Assembly (NCBI GenBank): GCA_021151765.1
Contig: JAGKWR010000002.1
Span: forward strand, 62,001-126,000
Source: Alphaproteobacteria bacterium
Lineage (GTDB): Bacteria > Pseudomonadota > Alphaproteobacteria > Rickettsiales > UBA1997
DNA: 64,000 nucleotides
Direction of reading: 5' to 3'
Position 1 is the stretch's first letter; every line of letters begins with the position of its first letter. This document shows positions 17,688 to 26,037 of the stretch, one piece after another. Both the position numbers and the translations under genes were made by a program. The notes under the pieces were generated by a model. It saw nothing but the letters and a program-made list of their open reading frames with translations. It made no database searches and was not told the DNA's origin.

Positions 17688-18515
17688 ATGCGTACAATCC
17701 AAGTTCAAAATCTCAAAATCGCCAACAACTTACCATTCACTTTGCTTGCTGGCCCTTGCCAAACAGAATCAATGGATCACAGCTTGATGATGGCAAGCAA
17801 CATAAAAAGAATTTGCGATAAGCTCGGCATTAATTTTATTTACAAATCATCTTTCGACAAAGCCAATCGTTCAAGCGTTGGCGGTCAACGTGGTGCTGGA
17901 TTGGAGAAAACTTTGCCAATTTTTGCCGAAATCAAAAAACAATTTAAATGCCCAATCATCACTGACATTCACAACGAAGAACATTGCCGCATTTTGGCTG
18001 ATCGTGAAGAAGTCGATATTTTACAAGTTCCAGCATTTTTGTGTCGCCAAACTGATTTATTGGAAGCCGCCGCGAAAAGTGGTAAAGTGATTAACATCAA
18101 AAAAGGTCAATTTTTAGCGCCTTGGGATGCCGCAAATATCGTTAAAAAAATGGATTATTTCGGTAACCAAAACGTAATGTTGACTGAACGTGGCGTCAGC
18201 TTTGGCTACAATACTTTGGTTTCTGATATGCGTTCATTGCCAATCATGGCACAAACTGGTTGCCCAGTTGTGTTTGATGCGACGCACTCAGTTCAACAAC
18301 CTGGTGGTTTAGGCGGCGCTAGTGGCGGCCAACGTGAATTTGTCGATACTTTGGCTTCAGCAGCAGTCGCAGTTGGTGTTGCCGCTGTATTTATGGAAGT
18401 TCACCAAGATCCAGATAACGCGCCTTCAGATGGTCCATGCATGGTGCGTTTAGACAATTTAGAAAAACTTTTGACCAAATTGAAAAAATTAGACGAGATC
18501 GCCAAAGCTCAGTAA
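17688..18515 (+). CDS. kdsA: 3-deoxy-8-phosphooctulonate synthase (KDO-8-P synthase)
   Basis: Condenses phosphoenolpyruvate and arabinose-5-phosphate to KDO-8-phosphate for the inner core of lipopolysaccharide. Recognisable features are LLAGPCQTES near residue 20, the KSSFDKANRSS loop, TDIHNEEH, DILQVPAFLCRQTDLL, the NIKKGQFLAPWD lysine motif and the late VFMEVHQDPDNAPSDGP segment. Length (275 aa) is normal. The metal-ligand cysteine in the GPCQTE segment suggests a metal-dependent type, as in Aquifex; this is an inference. The response regulator follows after 15 bases. Confidence 0.96.
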   Translation: MRTIQVQNLKIANNLPFTLLAGPCQTESMDHSLMMASNIKRICDKLGINFIYKSSFDKANRSSVGGQRGAGLEKTLPIFAEIKKQFKCPIITDIHNEEHCRILADREEVDILQVPAFLCRQTDLLEAAAKSGKVINIKKGQFLAPWDAANIVKKMDYFGNQNVMLTERGVSFGYNTLVSDMRSLPIMAQTGCPVVFDATHSVQQPGGLGGASGGQREFVDTLASAAVAVGVAAVFMEVHQDPDNAPSDGPCMVRLDNLEKLLTKLKKLDEIAKAQ

Positions 18516-18530
18516 CAACTAAAAAACCAT

Positions 18531-19199
18531 ATGAAACTTCATCTTTTAGTTATCGACGACGACACCAGATTACGTAACCTTCTTGGACGCTTCTTGGAAG
18601 AAAATGGCTTTCAGGTGTCACTTGCTAAAGATACAGCTGAAGCGAAAAATATGATCGAAACCACAAGGTTTGATTTGATGATTGTTGACGTAATGATGCC
18701 CGGCGAAAGCGGTATCGAATTTACTTCTAATTTCCGCAAAAGTTCTACCACTCCAATAGTTATGCTAACTGCACGTGGTGAGTTTGAAGATCGCATTAAA
18801 GGTCTTGAATCTGGTGCCGATGATTATTTACAAAAGCCTTTCGAACCAAAAGAATTACTACTACGCATCAATAATGTTTTGAAGCGTTTTGGCGTTGCTA
18901 GCAAAAATCCAAATATTTGTAGTTTTGGTGAATTCTCTTTCAATCTCAGTGACGGCCGTTTGAAAAAAGGCGAAGATTTCATTCACATCACTGATTCAGA
19001 AAGCAAAATTTTAAAAATATTGTGCCAAGAAACTGGCAAAGTAATCAGCCGCGAAACTTTGTCTTCATTATGCGGTGACATTGACGAACGTAGTATCGAC
19101 GTTCAAATCACTCGCTTAAGACGCAAAATCGAATCCAATCCAAAACAGCCACACTACCTACAGACTGTAAGAAATAAAGGTTACGTGATTTACAATTAA
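18531..19199 (+). CDS. OmpR/PetR-type response regulator
   Basis: Two-component transcription regulator. The receiver domain (about residues 1-120) has the acidic pair IDDDTRL, phospho-acceptor Asp in LMIVDVMMPGESG near residue 53, the threonine in VMLTARGE and the lysine in LQKPFEP. The winged-helix DNA-binding domain (about 130-222) contains ISRETLSSLCGD and DVQITRLRRKIE. The sequence resembles the PetR/OmpR-like regulator found across Rickettsiales and Rhodobacter. No histidine kinase is adjacent; the hybrid kinase at 26038 carries its own receiver, so the partner is not known. Confidence 0.9.
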   Translation: MKLHLLVIDDDTRLRNLLGRFLEENGFQVSLAKDTAEAKNMIETTRFDLMIVDVMMPGESGIEFTSNFRKSSTTPIVMLTARGEFEDRIKGLESGADDYLQKPFEPKELLLRINNVLKRFGVASKNPNICSFGEFSFNLSDGRLKKGEDFIHITDSESKILKILCQETGKVISRETLSSLCGDIDERSIDVQITRLRRKIESNPKQPHYLQTVRNKGYVIYN

Positions 19200-19232
19200 A
19201 AATTGGATTTTGTTTTGCTACCAATTGTAGTT

Positions 19233-20603
19233 TTAATTATCTTTTTTCGGCAAAATTTTGTTCAAGATTTTTTCGCCTTCTTCACTTTGAGCGATTCCAG
19301 ATAACATTGAGGCAATATCAGTCCCACCTTTAGCAGAAAAAATATCAGTAATTTTATTAATGCCACTGCTGATATCACCACCGTTTGCGATAACTTTTAA
19401 ATTAGCGCCTTTCAGTGATTCAGCTTGTTTCATGCCGATTGCTTGATCGGCCTCAATTTTACGAACAGTGAGTAAGTAATGTTGATAAGATTGATTTTGT
19501 CCAATCTCTTTCGCCAACTCAATCTGTGCATTTACTGGAGCTAATTGCATCAATTTCTCAGCTTCTGCTTTTGCTTCACCTTCAGCTTTTATACCTTCAG
19601 CTCCAAGTTTCTGTGATTGTAGATTTCCTTCGGCATGCAAGATGTTTTGCTGTTTTACACCTTCAGCATTTATAATACTTTTTTGTTTCTCGCCGTCAGC
19701 TTTTATAATGTTGGTTTGTTTATCTTGATCTGCTTTTACTAGATTTTTATCGCGTTCGATCTCAGCTTTCTTGATCTCTTCAACTCGCACAACATTCATT
19801 TCTTTTTCTTTGGTAATACGTTGCTGTTCTTTGATTTCTTGCGCAGACATTTCAATTGCGATCCCAATTTGCTTGTCTTTCTCAGCGGTTCTTTGTCCGA
19901 CTTCTTGTAATGATTGTTGTTCTTGCAAGGAAGTTTGTTTGCGGGCTTCAATCTCTGCTATTTGTGCAATTTGCATATTTTTTGCGACTTCGGTACGAGA
20001 CTGCATTTCGATATGAGATTTTTTCTTCTCCATGATGTTTTTAATCACCGAACTATCTTTGTGATCTCTGATATCCATCAGCTCAATATTCTTGACTGTT
20101 GAAACCCCCCAATTTGATAATTGAGCACTGACTTCTTTAGTAAATTCATCACCAAACTTTGAACGACCTTGCATAATTTCTTCAATTTCACTGCTAGCGA
20201 GAATTGTTCTAACCGATCCTTGAACTACAGCTTTTAATTGTTCTCTTAATTCATCAAAAGAGGCAACACGTTGAGCAGATACATCACTCGAGGTGATTCT
20301 AAAAAATGCCTTGATATCAACCACAAAAGGAAGACGTCCTTTATCGTAAGCTTCATATCCACTAAGATCTAAGTCAAAAACACTTACTGGTAAAATTGTC
20401 TTAGTCACCCCAATTACAGGAAGAGCTGACGGCCATTCGTAATAAGTATTTCCATCAGCCATATCTTTTCCGTAAGATACTGTTTTTTTGCGTGACTGCA
20501 CAATGTGCACTTCATTAGTTGGAACAACTCTGCGTAGAAAATAAGGAATTGCGCAAATAGCCAAAATTATAATCACAACTGTAATTGGTAGTAAGCTATC
20601 CAT
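19233..20603 (-). CDS. Flotillin-like SPFH/Band 7 membrane protein
   Basis: Scaffold protein of the flotillin group. One N-terminal membrane segment (PITVVIIILAICAIPYFL) is followed by an SPFH domain (about residues 30-200, with VVDIKAFFRI and VVQGSVRTILASSEIEEI). A long charged coiled coil follows, containing an internal repeat of roughly 12 residues (KADGEKQKSIINAEG, then VKQQNILHAEG). A glycine-containing tail ends the 456-residue protein. Flotillins organise membrane microdomains in characterised bacteria. The NfeD-like partner often encoded next to flotillins is absent here. It is transcribed convergently with the regulator gene, and a 443-base gap precedes it. Confidence 0.85.
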   Translation of the reverse strand: MDSLLPITVVIIILAICAIPYFLRRVVPTNEVHIVQSRKKTVSYGKDMADGNTYYEWPSALPVIGVTKTILPVSVFDLDLSGYEAYDKGRLPFVVDIKAFFRITSSDVSAQRVASFDELREQLKAVVQGSVRTILASSEIEEIMQGRSKFGDEFTKEVSAQLSNWGVSTVKNIELMDIRDHKDSSVIKNIMEKKKSHIEMQSRTEVAKNMQIAQIAEIEARKQTSLQEQQSLQEVGQRTAEKDKQIGIAIEMSAQEIKEQQRITKEKEMNVVRVEEIKKAEIERDKNLVKADQDKQTNIIKADGEKQKSIINAEGVKQQNILHAEGNLQSQKLGAEGIKAEGEAKAEAEKLMQLAPVNAQIELAKEIGQNQSYQHYLLTVRKIEADQAIGMKQAESLKGANLKVIANGGDISSGINKITDIFSAKGGTDIASMLSGIAQSEEGEKILNKILPKKDN

Positions 20604-20823
20604 AAATAAAACAAGTTTAATGTTGGTAATGAGTGACGAAGCTAAGTTTTAGTCACTTATGATTTCATATTCCCTAATTTCTAATTAAAATCATGAATAA
20701 TTTGTTACAAATCCAGATCAGATTAATGAACTACTATCTATGATCTTTTTAAAATTAATGGATAGTGTTCCAAGGTAATTCCGAGAAACAGACTTTTCTA
20801 AAAACTAATAATGATAACGACAG
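20604..20823. other. Non-coding stretch upstream of the flotillin gene
   Basis: No reading frame of convincing length or composition on either strand. A short inverted repeat GAGTGAC/GTCACTT (about 20630-20657) is visible. Together with the adjacent toxin relic it forms a 443-base gap with signs of gene loss, and presumably contains the flotillin promoter. Confidence 0.5.
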
Positions 20824-20997
20824 CTAGTCACCGTAATCTTTTGACCTATCAACGATATAAAATAATCGATGCTCTTTAGTAATTCTGCGCAACCAAAAGC
20901 CTGAAAGTTCAAATTTTAGCTTTTCTAGCTTCCCTGTCACTTCGAATAGATGTTTTGATATTTCGTCAAACAGCTCCACAATCCGATTAAAAAAATT
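20824..20997 (-). pseudogene. Relic of a YoeB/Txe-family toxin gene
   Basis: On the minus strand the frame ending in TAG at 20824 reads NRIVELFDEIS, then GKLEKLKFELSGFWLRRI and TKEHRLFYIVD. This matches the RelE-superfamily YoeB/Txe C-terminus (GKPEPLK..LSGFWSRRI..EHRLVY), including the catalytic-region Arg and His residues. The start is missing: a TAA at 20998-21000 interrupts the frame, and a T-run just inside looks like a frameshift site. No antitoxin gene is left; the region where it would lie is now the end of the dehydrogenase gene. It is not expected to make an active toxin. Confidence 0.72.
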
Positions 20998-21046
20998 TTA
21001 GACGTTTGTCCTTTTCCGTATGCTAAAGGGAAAACGCCTTACTTTT

Positions 21047-22198
21047 TTACAAATCCAAAACCGTAAAGCGATTACGCGTAAATTTTGCGTGGAGCACGCA
21101 GCTTTGATATTGTTGATTGGAAAGATGCAAAGATTTGGCCGTAAATTTAATTGCAAAATGCTTGAAAACTTTACGCAGTTTTTCTTGATCAAGGTGAATA
21201 AGGCGCAGCTCTTTTTTTAGACTTTCCCAATTAAATTTTTGCGACACAAGTTTAAGCTTCTGCTCATATTCAGCACGACATTGCGCATTAACTTTAGCGG
21301 AAAAGAAATTACTCATTTTATCGCTTTTGATGATTTCAATTTCTTTGCAGCTTAACAATTTTTTTTGCAACTCAGATGAAGTGAACGTAGTCACGGCAAT
21401 CATTTCTCCGTGCAGTTTATTCAAAGCAACTTTTGGATATTTCATTTCAATAGTGTGAGCAATCATATGCTCTGATTGACTCGCCGGATATGAACCATTG
21501 GCAATTGTCATTCCTTGCCCTGACAACAACAAAATTTCGGTTAATAATTGAATAAATTTGTCGTCACGCAACGAAAATTTGTGATAATTTTTCAACAATA
21601 ATTCCATCTTTGCAGACAGCATTTGGAAGGGCTGGTCGCTGAAATAAGTATTGTAAATTTTGTGCGACAAATACCAATCAAACCAACAGCTGTAAAAACA
21701 CAAACTATCGCCAATTCCGGCTTTGGTAAGTCTTGTGGGCGCTGATTTTAAAATTCTGACATCGCAAAAAACCGCTTCTGGCAAAGTTGCTGGCAAAGTT
21801 TTTTTGTGACGTGAAATAGTAATCGAAGCGTTGCGCGACAAATATCCGTTCATCGACAAAGCTGAAGCGATAATCGCGTAAGGAATATTGCGCTGCGCTG
21901 AAGTATATTTGCACAAATCGTTAATTGTGCCGCTACCCAAAGCGATGATCAAATCAACATCGTGCAAATTTTTGGCGATTTTTTGCAGGTTTTTTTCATC
22001 CGGATGCGGATTTTTCAAAATCAAAGTTCGATAATTTTGCGGCAAAAAATCTTGCGCGAAAAAGCGTGAACAATTCTTCCAAATCTTTTCATCCGTGACA
22101 AAAAGCACTTTTTTACGAATTTTCCCCTGAATTTTACTCGCCAAAAAATTTGCGAAATCTTGAGTGAAATTATCTGAAATTCTTACTCGATCGTGCAT
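21047..22198 (-). CDS. sn-Glycerol-1-phosphate dehydrogenase-like iron-containing dehydrogenase
   Basis: Member of the iron/zinc-dependent dehydroquinate synthase-like superfamily, closest by motif to glycerol-1-phosphate dehydrogenase (AraM/EgsA). The NAD-binding loop is IIALGSGTINDLCKY (near residue 90). The ASALSMNGYLS segment resembles the AASMDGYAS motif of that family, with Asn in place of Asp. Metal ligands are likely the Asp in AGIGDSL and the histidines in SEHMIAH and KLHGEM. Length is 383 aa. In archaea this enzyme makes the sn-1 lipid backbone; bacterial homologues have varied roles. The 3' end abuts the toxin relic. Confidence 0.75.
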   Translation of the reverse strand: MHDRVRISDNFTQDFANFLASKIQGKIRKKVLFVTDEKIWKNCSRFFAQDFLPQNYRTLILKNPHPDEKNLQKIAKNLHDVDLIIALGSGTINDLCKYTSAQRNIPYAIIASALSMNGYLSRNASITISRHKKTLPATLPEAVFCDVRILKSAPTRLTKAGIGDSLCFYSCWFDWYLSHKIYNTYFSDQPFQMLSAKMELLLKNYHKFSLRDDKFIQLLTEILLLSGQGMTIANGSYPASQSEHMIAHTIEMKYPKVALNKLHGEMIAVTTFTSSELQKKLLSCKEIEIIKSDKMSNFFSAKVNAQCRAEYEQKLKLVSQKFNWESLKKELRLIHLDQEKLRKVFKHFAIKFTAKSLHLSNQQYQSCVLHAKFTRNRFTVLDL

Positions 22199-22288
22199 GA
22201 AAATGAAAAAACTTGTTAGATAAAATTGCCTTTATATTTTGCGCGCTCTCTTTACAAAGCCCTCGCTTTCAAATCAAACTTAATTACA

Positions 22289-22654
22289 ATGGAAAATCTA
22301 CAACTATTCCTGCTTATTTTGCAGGTTATCATCGCTGTTGCCATGATTGTTTTGGTTCTAATTCAAAAATCTGACGGAGATTCTTTAAGCGGAATTGGCG
22401 GCGGTTCTGGTGGTTTAAACTCAGTTATGTCAAGCAAAGCTTCTGCAAATATTTTAACCAAAATCACTATGGTTTTGATTGGATTATTTATGTTGAATTG
22501 CTTGGTTTTGGCTTCAATTTCCAACGCTAAAAAGAAGGAAATCCAACAACAGCTTGAAAAAACTATTCAAGAGCAAGAACAAAATGCTACACCTGAAGCC
22601 TCACCTTCACAAGTTCCAGCTCAAAAAACTCCTTCTGCTCCAAAGGTTAATTAA
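22289..22654 (+). CDS. secG: Preprotein translocase subunit SecG
   Basis: Small accessory subunit of the SecYEG channel. Starting from the ATG at 22289 (121 aa), two membrane segments are visible (LFLLILQVIIAVAMIVLVLI and ITMVLIGLFMLNCLVLASI). They enclose the conserved loop QKSDGDSLSGIGGGSGG. The open frame continues upstream to 22226, but those 21 residues do not belong to SecG. A Gln/Pro/Ala-rich tail of about 40 residues extends the C-terminus, as in other alphaproteobacteria. It lies 18 bases before gcvT. Confidence 0.92.
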   Translation: MENLQLFLLILQVIIAVAMIVLVLIQKSDGDSLSGIGGGSGGLNSVMSSKASANILTKITMVLIGLFMLNCLVLASISNAKKKEIQQQLEKTIQEQEQNATPEASPSQVPAQKTPSAPKVN

Positions 22655-22672
22655 TCCTAATTTTAAATTATA

Positions 22673-23773
22673 ATGAAAGTTACAGCCCTAAACCAAACTC
22701 ATCGCGATCAAGGCGCAAAAATGGTTGAGTTCGCTGGCTACGATATGCCAGTTCAATATGCAGATGGTATGTTGAAAGAACATGAATGGACTCGCTCTGG
22801 CAATGTCGGCATTTTCGACGTTTCACACATGGGTCAATTCTTCATCGAAGGTGCTGAAGTTGTGAAATTTTTGTCACACATCACGCCAACTGATTTTTCT
22901 TTGAGCACTCCAAATTTGGCGAAATACACTGTTTTGACCAACCCAGAAGGCGGCATTATTGATGATTTGATCATCACTAAATTAACCGACACTAAATTCT
23001 TCATCGTGTTGAACGCCGGCTGCAAAGAAAAAGATTCAGCTTGGATTAGAAAAAATCTTCCAGCCGACATCACTTTCACTGAACTTTCTGATCGTTCATT
23101 GATCGCAGTTCAAGGCGGAAAAGCAGAAGAAATTTTGAACAAATTTTTAGCTGCCGGAAACTTGGCTGAATTGCCTTACATGAATATTGGTTTCTTCAAA
23201 TTGAAATCTGGCGAAGAAGTTTTCATCAGCCGCACCGGCTACACTGGTGAAGATGGTTTTGAAGTTTCAATTCCAAATTCAGCTGCGGCGAAATTCTGGC
23301 TTGATCTTTCTGCATTGTCAGAAGTGAAACCAATCGGTCTTGGCGCTCGTGATTCACTTCGTTTAGAAATGGGTTATCCGCTTTACGGACATGATTTGGA
23401 CGACACAACTTCACCAATCGAAGCCGCATTGGGTTGGGTTGTTAGCAAAACTAATACAACTTTCATCGGCGCTGATCGCGTTTTGAAAGAAAAAGCTGAA
23501 GGTGTTAAACGCAAAAGAATCGGTGTAAAATTGCTTGATCGCGGTATTGCTCGCGAAGGCACTGAAATCAGAAAAGACGGCGTTAAAATCGGCTTTTTAT
23601 CAAGCGGTGGTTTTTCACCAAATTTAAAAGTTTCAATTGGTCAAGGTTACTTCGACACTTCTTTAGCGAAAGTTGGAGATGCGGTAGTTGCAGTAGTTAG
23701 AGATCGTGAAATTCCAGCGGTTCTAACTTCGCCAGTTTTTGTCGAAGCCAAAACCAAATCAGTTAAGAAATAA
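22673..23773 (+). CDS. gcvT: Glycine cleavage system T protein (aminomethyltransferase)
   Basis: Transfers the methylene group from the lipoyl-bound aminomethyl intermediate on GcvH to tetrahydrofolate and releases ammonia. Visible motifs are FAGYDMPVQYADG at the N-terminus, VGIFDVSHMGQ, the folate-site aspartate and neighbours, SRTGYTGEDGFE, GLGARDSLRLEMGYPLYGHD and the final segment with FLSSGGFSPNLK. Length (366 aa) is normal. gcvH follows after 27 bases and a terminator then closes the unit, so gcvP must lie elsewhere if the complex is complete. Confidence 0.95.
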   Translation: MKVTALNQTHRDQGAKMVEFAGYDMPVQYADGMLKEHEWTRSGNVGIFDVSHMGQFFIEGAEVVKFLSHITPTDFSLSTPNLAKYTVLTNPEGGIIDDLIITKLTDTKFFIVLNAGCKEKDSAWIRKNLPADITFTELSDRSLIAVQGGKAEEILNKFLAAGNLAELPYMNIGFFKLKSGEEVFISRTGYTGEDGFEVSIPNSAAAKFWLDLSALSEVKPIGLGARDSLRLEMGYPLYGHDLDDTTSPIEAALGWVVSKTNTTFIGADRVLKEKAEGVKRKRIGVKLLDRGIAREGTEIRKDGVKIGFLSSGGFSPNLKVSIGQGYFDTSLAKVGDAVVAVVRDREIPAVLTSPVFVEAKTKSVKK

Positions 23774-23800
23774 TTAATAACATTAAAATAAGGTAAAATT

Positions 23801-24166
23801 ATGAAATTTACTAAAGACCACGAATGGATCAAAGTTGAAGGCGATGTTGCTACAATCGGTATCACCGAATATGCAGCTGAAGCTTTGGGCGAATTAGTTT
23901 ACGTTGAATTGCCAAAAGTTGGCAACACTTACAAAGTTCACGATGCTTTCGCGGTTGTTGAATCTTCAAAATCTGCAAGTGACGTTTACATTCCAGTTGC
24001 TGGCGAAGTTGTTTCGGTTAACGAAGCTTTGTCTTCTCAACCAGAATTAGTTAACAACTCTTCTTACGAGAATGGTTGGATTGCTAAAGTTAAAATGAGC
24101 AACGCTGCTGATTTAGCTGATGCAATGGATGAAGCTGCTTACAAAGAATTTTTGAAAAACCAATAA
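23801..24166 (+). CDS. gcvH: Glycine cleavage system H protein
   Basis: Lipoyl carrier of the glycine cleavage system. The 121-residue single lipoyl domain contains the lipoylated lysine in VVESSKSASDVYIPV near residue 60, and the N-terminal FTKDHEWIKVEGDVATIGIT and C-terminal NGWIAKVKMSN segments. The ATG is preceded by AAGG at good spacing. It is the last gene of secG-gcvT-gcvH, ended by the hairpin at 24184. Confidence 0.96.
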   Translation: MKFTKDHEWIKVEGDVATIGITEYAAEALGELVYVELPKVGNTYKVHDAFAVVESSKSASDVYIPVAGEVVSVNEALSSQPELVNNSSYENGWIAKVKMSNAADLADAMDEAAYKEFLKNQ

Positions 24167-24183
24167 TTCAAGATTCATCATTA

Positions 24184-24227
24184 CAAAAAAAACCGGATTG
24201 GGTTTCGAACTCAATCCGGTTTTTTAT
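24184..24227. terminator. Bidirectional Rho-independent terminator
   Basis: AAAAAACCGGATTGGGTT and AACTCAATCCGGTTTTTT form a long GC-containing stem around a TCG loop, with one G-U pair. A and T tracts flank the two sides. It serves convergent gcvH (+) and pth (-). Confidence 0.9.
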
Positions 24228-24236
24228 TGGACGATT

Positions 24237-24797
24237 TTATAGATGAAATTTATTCATAAAACTTTCCACCTTCCCTTCTATCATCTCTTCAATCAAATCA
24301 GAAATTTTTAAGTTGGTTTTTTCAACCGTCTTCATTTCTTCCACGCTAAATCTTCCCAGCACATAATCAGCAGTTTCATATTCTTGATTTTGTGGACGAC
24401 CAATTCCTAAACGTAAACGCCAATAATCTTTACCACAACATTCGTCAATTGAACGCAAGCCGTTGTGTCCAGCGTGTCCACCACCGATTTTAACTTTGAC
24501 TTTCCCTAAAGGCAGATCGAGATCATCGTGAAAAACGATCACATTTTTCAAATCGATTTTGTAAAAATTAATCGCTTCTATCACCGCAGTTCCAGAACGA
24601 TTCATGTAGGTTTGCGGCTTAATCGCTAAAACTTTTTGATTAGCAATTGTTCCGCTAAAAACTTCGCTTTTAAACTTTTTGGATTGCGCCGTAAAACCAT
24701 AATCATCAACGATTTTGTCGAGCAACAAGAAGCCAAAATTATGGCGCGTTAATTCATATTCAGAGCCAATATTTCCAAGCCCGACCAACAAGAACAT
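24237..24797 (-). CDS. pth: Peptidyl-tRNA hydrolase
   Basis: Releases tRNA from peptidyl-tRNA that drops off ribosomes. From ATG 24797 (186 aa) the protein has VGLGNIGSEYELTRHNFGF with the catalytic histidine in RHNFG, KPQTYMNRSG, the aspartate in VIVFHDDLDLPLGKVK and GGHAGHNGLRSI. The frame offers a TTG three codons upstream, but the ATG gives the canonical N-terminus. It stands alone; the usual neighbour rplY is absent. Confidence 0.94.
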   Translation of the reverse strand: MFLLVGLGNIGSEYELTRHNFGFLLLDKIVDDYGFTAQSKKFKSEVFSGTIANQKVLAIKPQTYMNRSGTAVIEAINFYKIDLKNVIVFHDDLDLPLGKVKVKIGGGHAGHNGLRSIDECCGKDYWRLRLGIGRPQNQEYETADYVLGRFSVEEMKTVEKTNLKISDLIEEMIEGKVESFMNKFHL

Positions 24798-24869
24798 AGA
24801 TTGCAAAAATTATTGAAAGAAATTTAACTGAAGTAATAAGAAAAACTTACGATCAAACTGTTTAATTAA

Positions 24870-26000
24870 ATGCCAAAAAAATCATTATATTTTCTCACAT
24901 TAGTTTTTTGCGCTTTAATTTCTTGCTCAAAAAAGAAGGAAAATATTCCGCCGAAATACATACTTTCAAGCAATCCCAACGTGCAGAAACTTGAACTTGA
25001 AGATCATAAATTTTGCGTCTCGCTTGATTTGAACTCTGGCTCAACCAACAAAAATTTCAGCAATGATCTTTACTGGCATTGCCGTCTTTCCATGGCTAAA
25101 TATAAACTCAACAGCCAAGTAAATTCGAATAAATCGATCCTCTACAATACCGAAATTACTAATCTTATCACTAAAATTAGCCAAAACTTGTCTGATGCAC
25201 GTGAATCTGTTTTTGTCAAAGAAAACAAAAAAATTGATTCCCGAGATCATCAAAAATGCGTAGAAATGGGCTATAGTTTTAACATGGATGATCGCATCAA
25301 AACTGATCAATATTTATTGTGTCGCAAAAGATTGATTGATGACGCACAGCTTGATCCTGCTTACGGAATTGACGAATATTTAAAATATCCTAATCGCTCT
25401 TACAATTTAAGTTTCGTGCTCGACACACGCTTAGATATTGAAAATCAGAAATATGCCGAAGCACAAAAAAATTATCCTTATTGCGTAAAATATTTTCGTG
25501 ATGACGTTCTTTTCAAAGAGTGTAAAACTGCACAAGACAATTCAAAACAATGCCTGAACGAAGTTGACGCTAAAAAATTTAAAAAAGAATCTGAACAAAA
25601 AACTCTTTGTCAAAAAGCTGCTTACGTAAGATTTCCTGACTATTATTTAAAAGATGTTGATCAGCGTCGTAAAGATATCGAACGTGCCAAAGTTAATGCA
25701 GATTTATACAACAACAACAGCTTCAGCGCTCTTGGATTAATGCAAGGCGACATCGAGCTTTTCGAACCAGATAAAGTTTTTGAAGCGCAACTTGATGCTG
25801 CAGAAAAACAAAAAGCTTTAGAGAAAAATATTAACTCAAAACGTGGTCTTTACAGCCGTGCGGAGCTCACTAAATTGCGTCAGAAATATATCATCGCTTG
25901 TCAGCAAAATACCGAAAGCGCTATTACCGCTTACGTTGAAAATTTGAAAAAAGATTGCGCTGATATTGCAAACTACAAAGTTAAGGACGAACTTTACTAG
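24870..26000 (+). CDS. Uncharacterised lipoprotein
   Basis: The 376-residue product has a signal peptide with a good lipobox (FCALISCSKKK, cysteine near residue 19), so it is probably a lipid-anchored envelope protein. The mature part is hydrophilic, charged and mostly helical in character. It has spaced Cys residues (such as DHKFCVSLD, DHQKCVEMG, LLCRKRL, PYCVKYF and KQCLNEV) that could form disulfides. I do not recognise a domain. It lies alone between the divergently oriented pth and the convergent hybrid kinase. The first residues resemble BamD's tail after the cysteine (CSKKK) but this looks like convergence. Confidence 0.7.
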   Translation: MPKKSLYFLTLVFCALISCSKKKENIPPKYILSSNPNVQKLELEDHKFCVSLDLNSGSTNKNFSNDLYWHCRLSMAKYKLNSQVNSNKSILYNTEITNLITKISQNLSDARESVFVKENKKIDSRDHQKCVEMGYSFNMDDRIKTDQYLLCRKRLIDDAQLDPAYGIDEYLKYPNRSYNLSFVLDTRLDIENQKYAEAQKNYPYCVKYFRDDVLFKECKTAQDNSKQCLNEVDAKKFKKESEQKTLCQKAAYVRFPDYYLKDVDQRRKDIERAKVNADLYNNNSFSALGLMQGDIELFEPDKVFEAQLDAAEKQKALEKNINSKRGLYSRAELTKLRQKYIIACQQNTESAITAYVENLKKDCADIANYKVKDELY

Positions 26001-26037
26001 TAACCAAACTAGTTCAACACCAATTCTCCTTTTAGAT

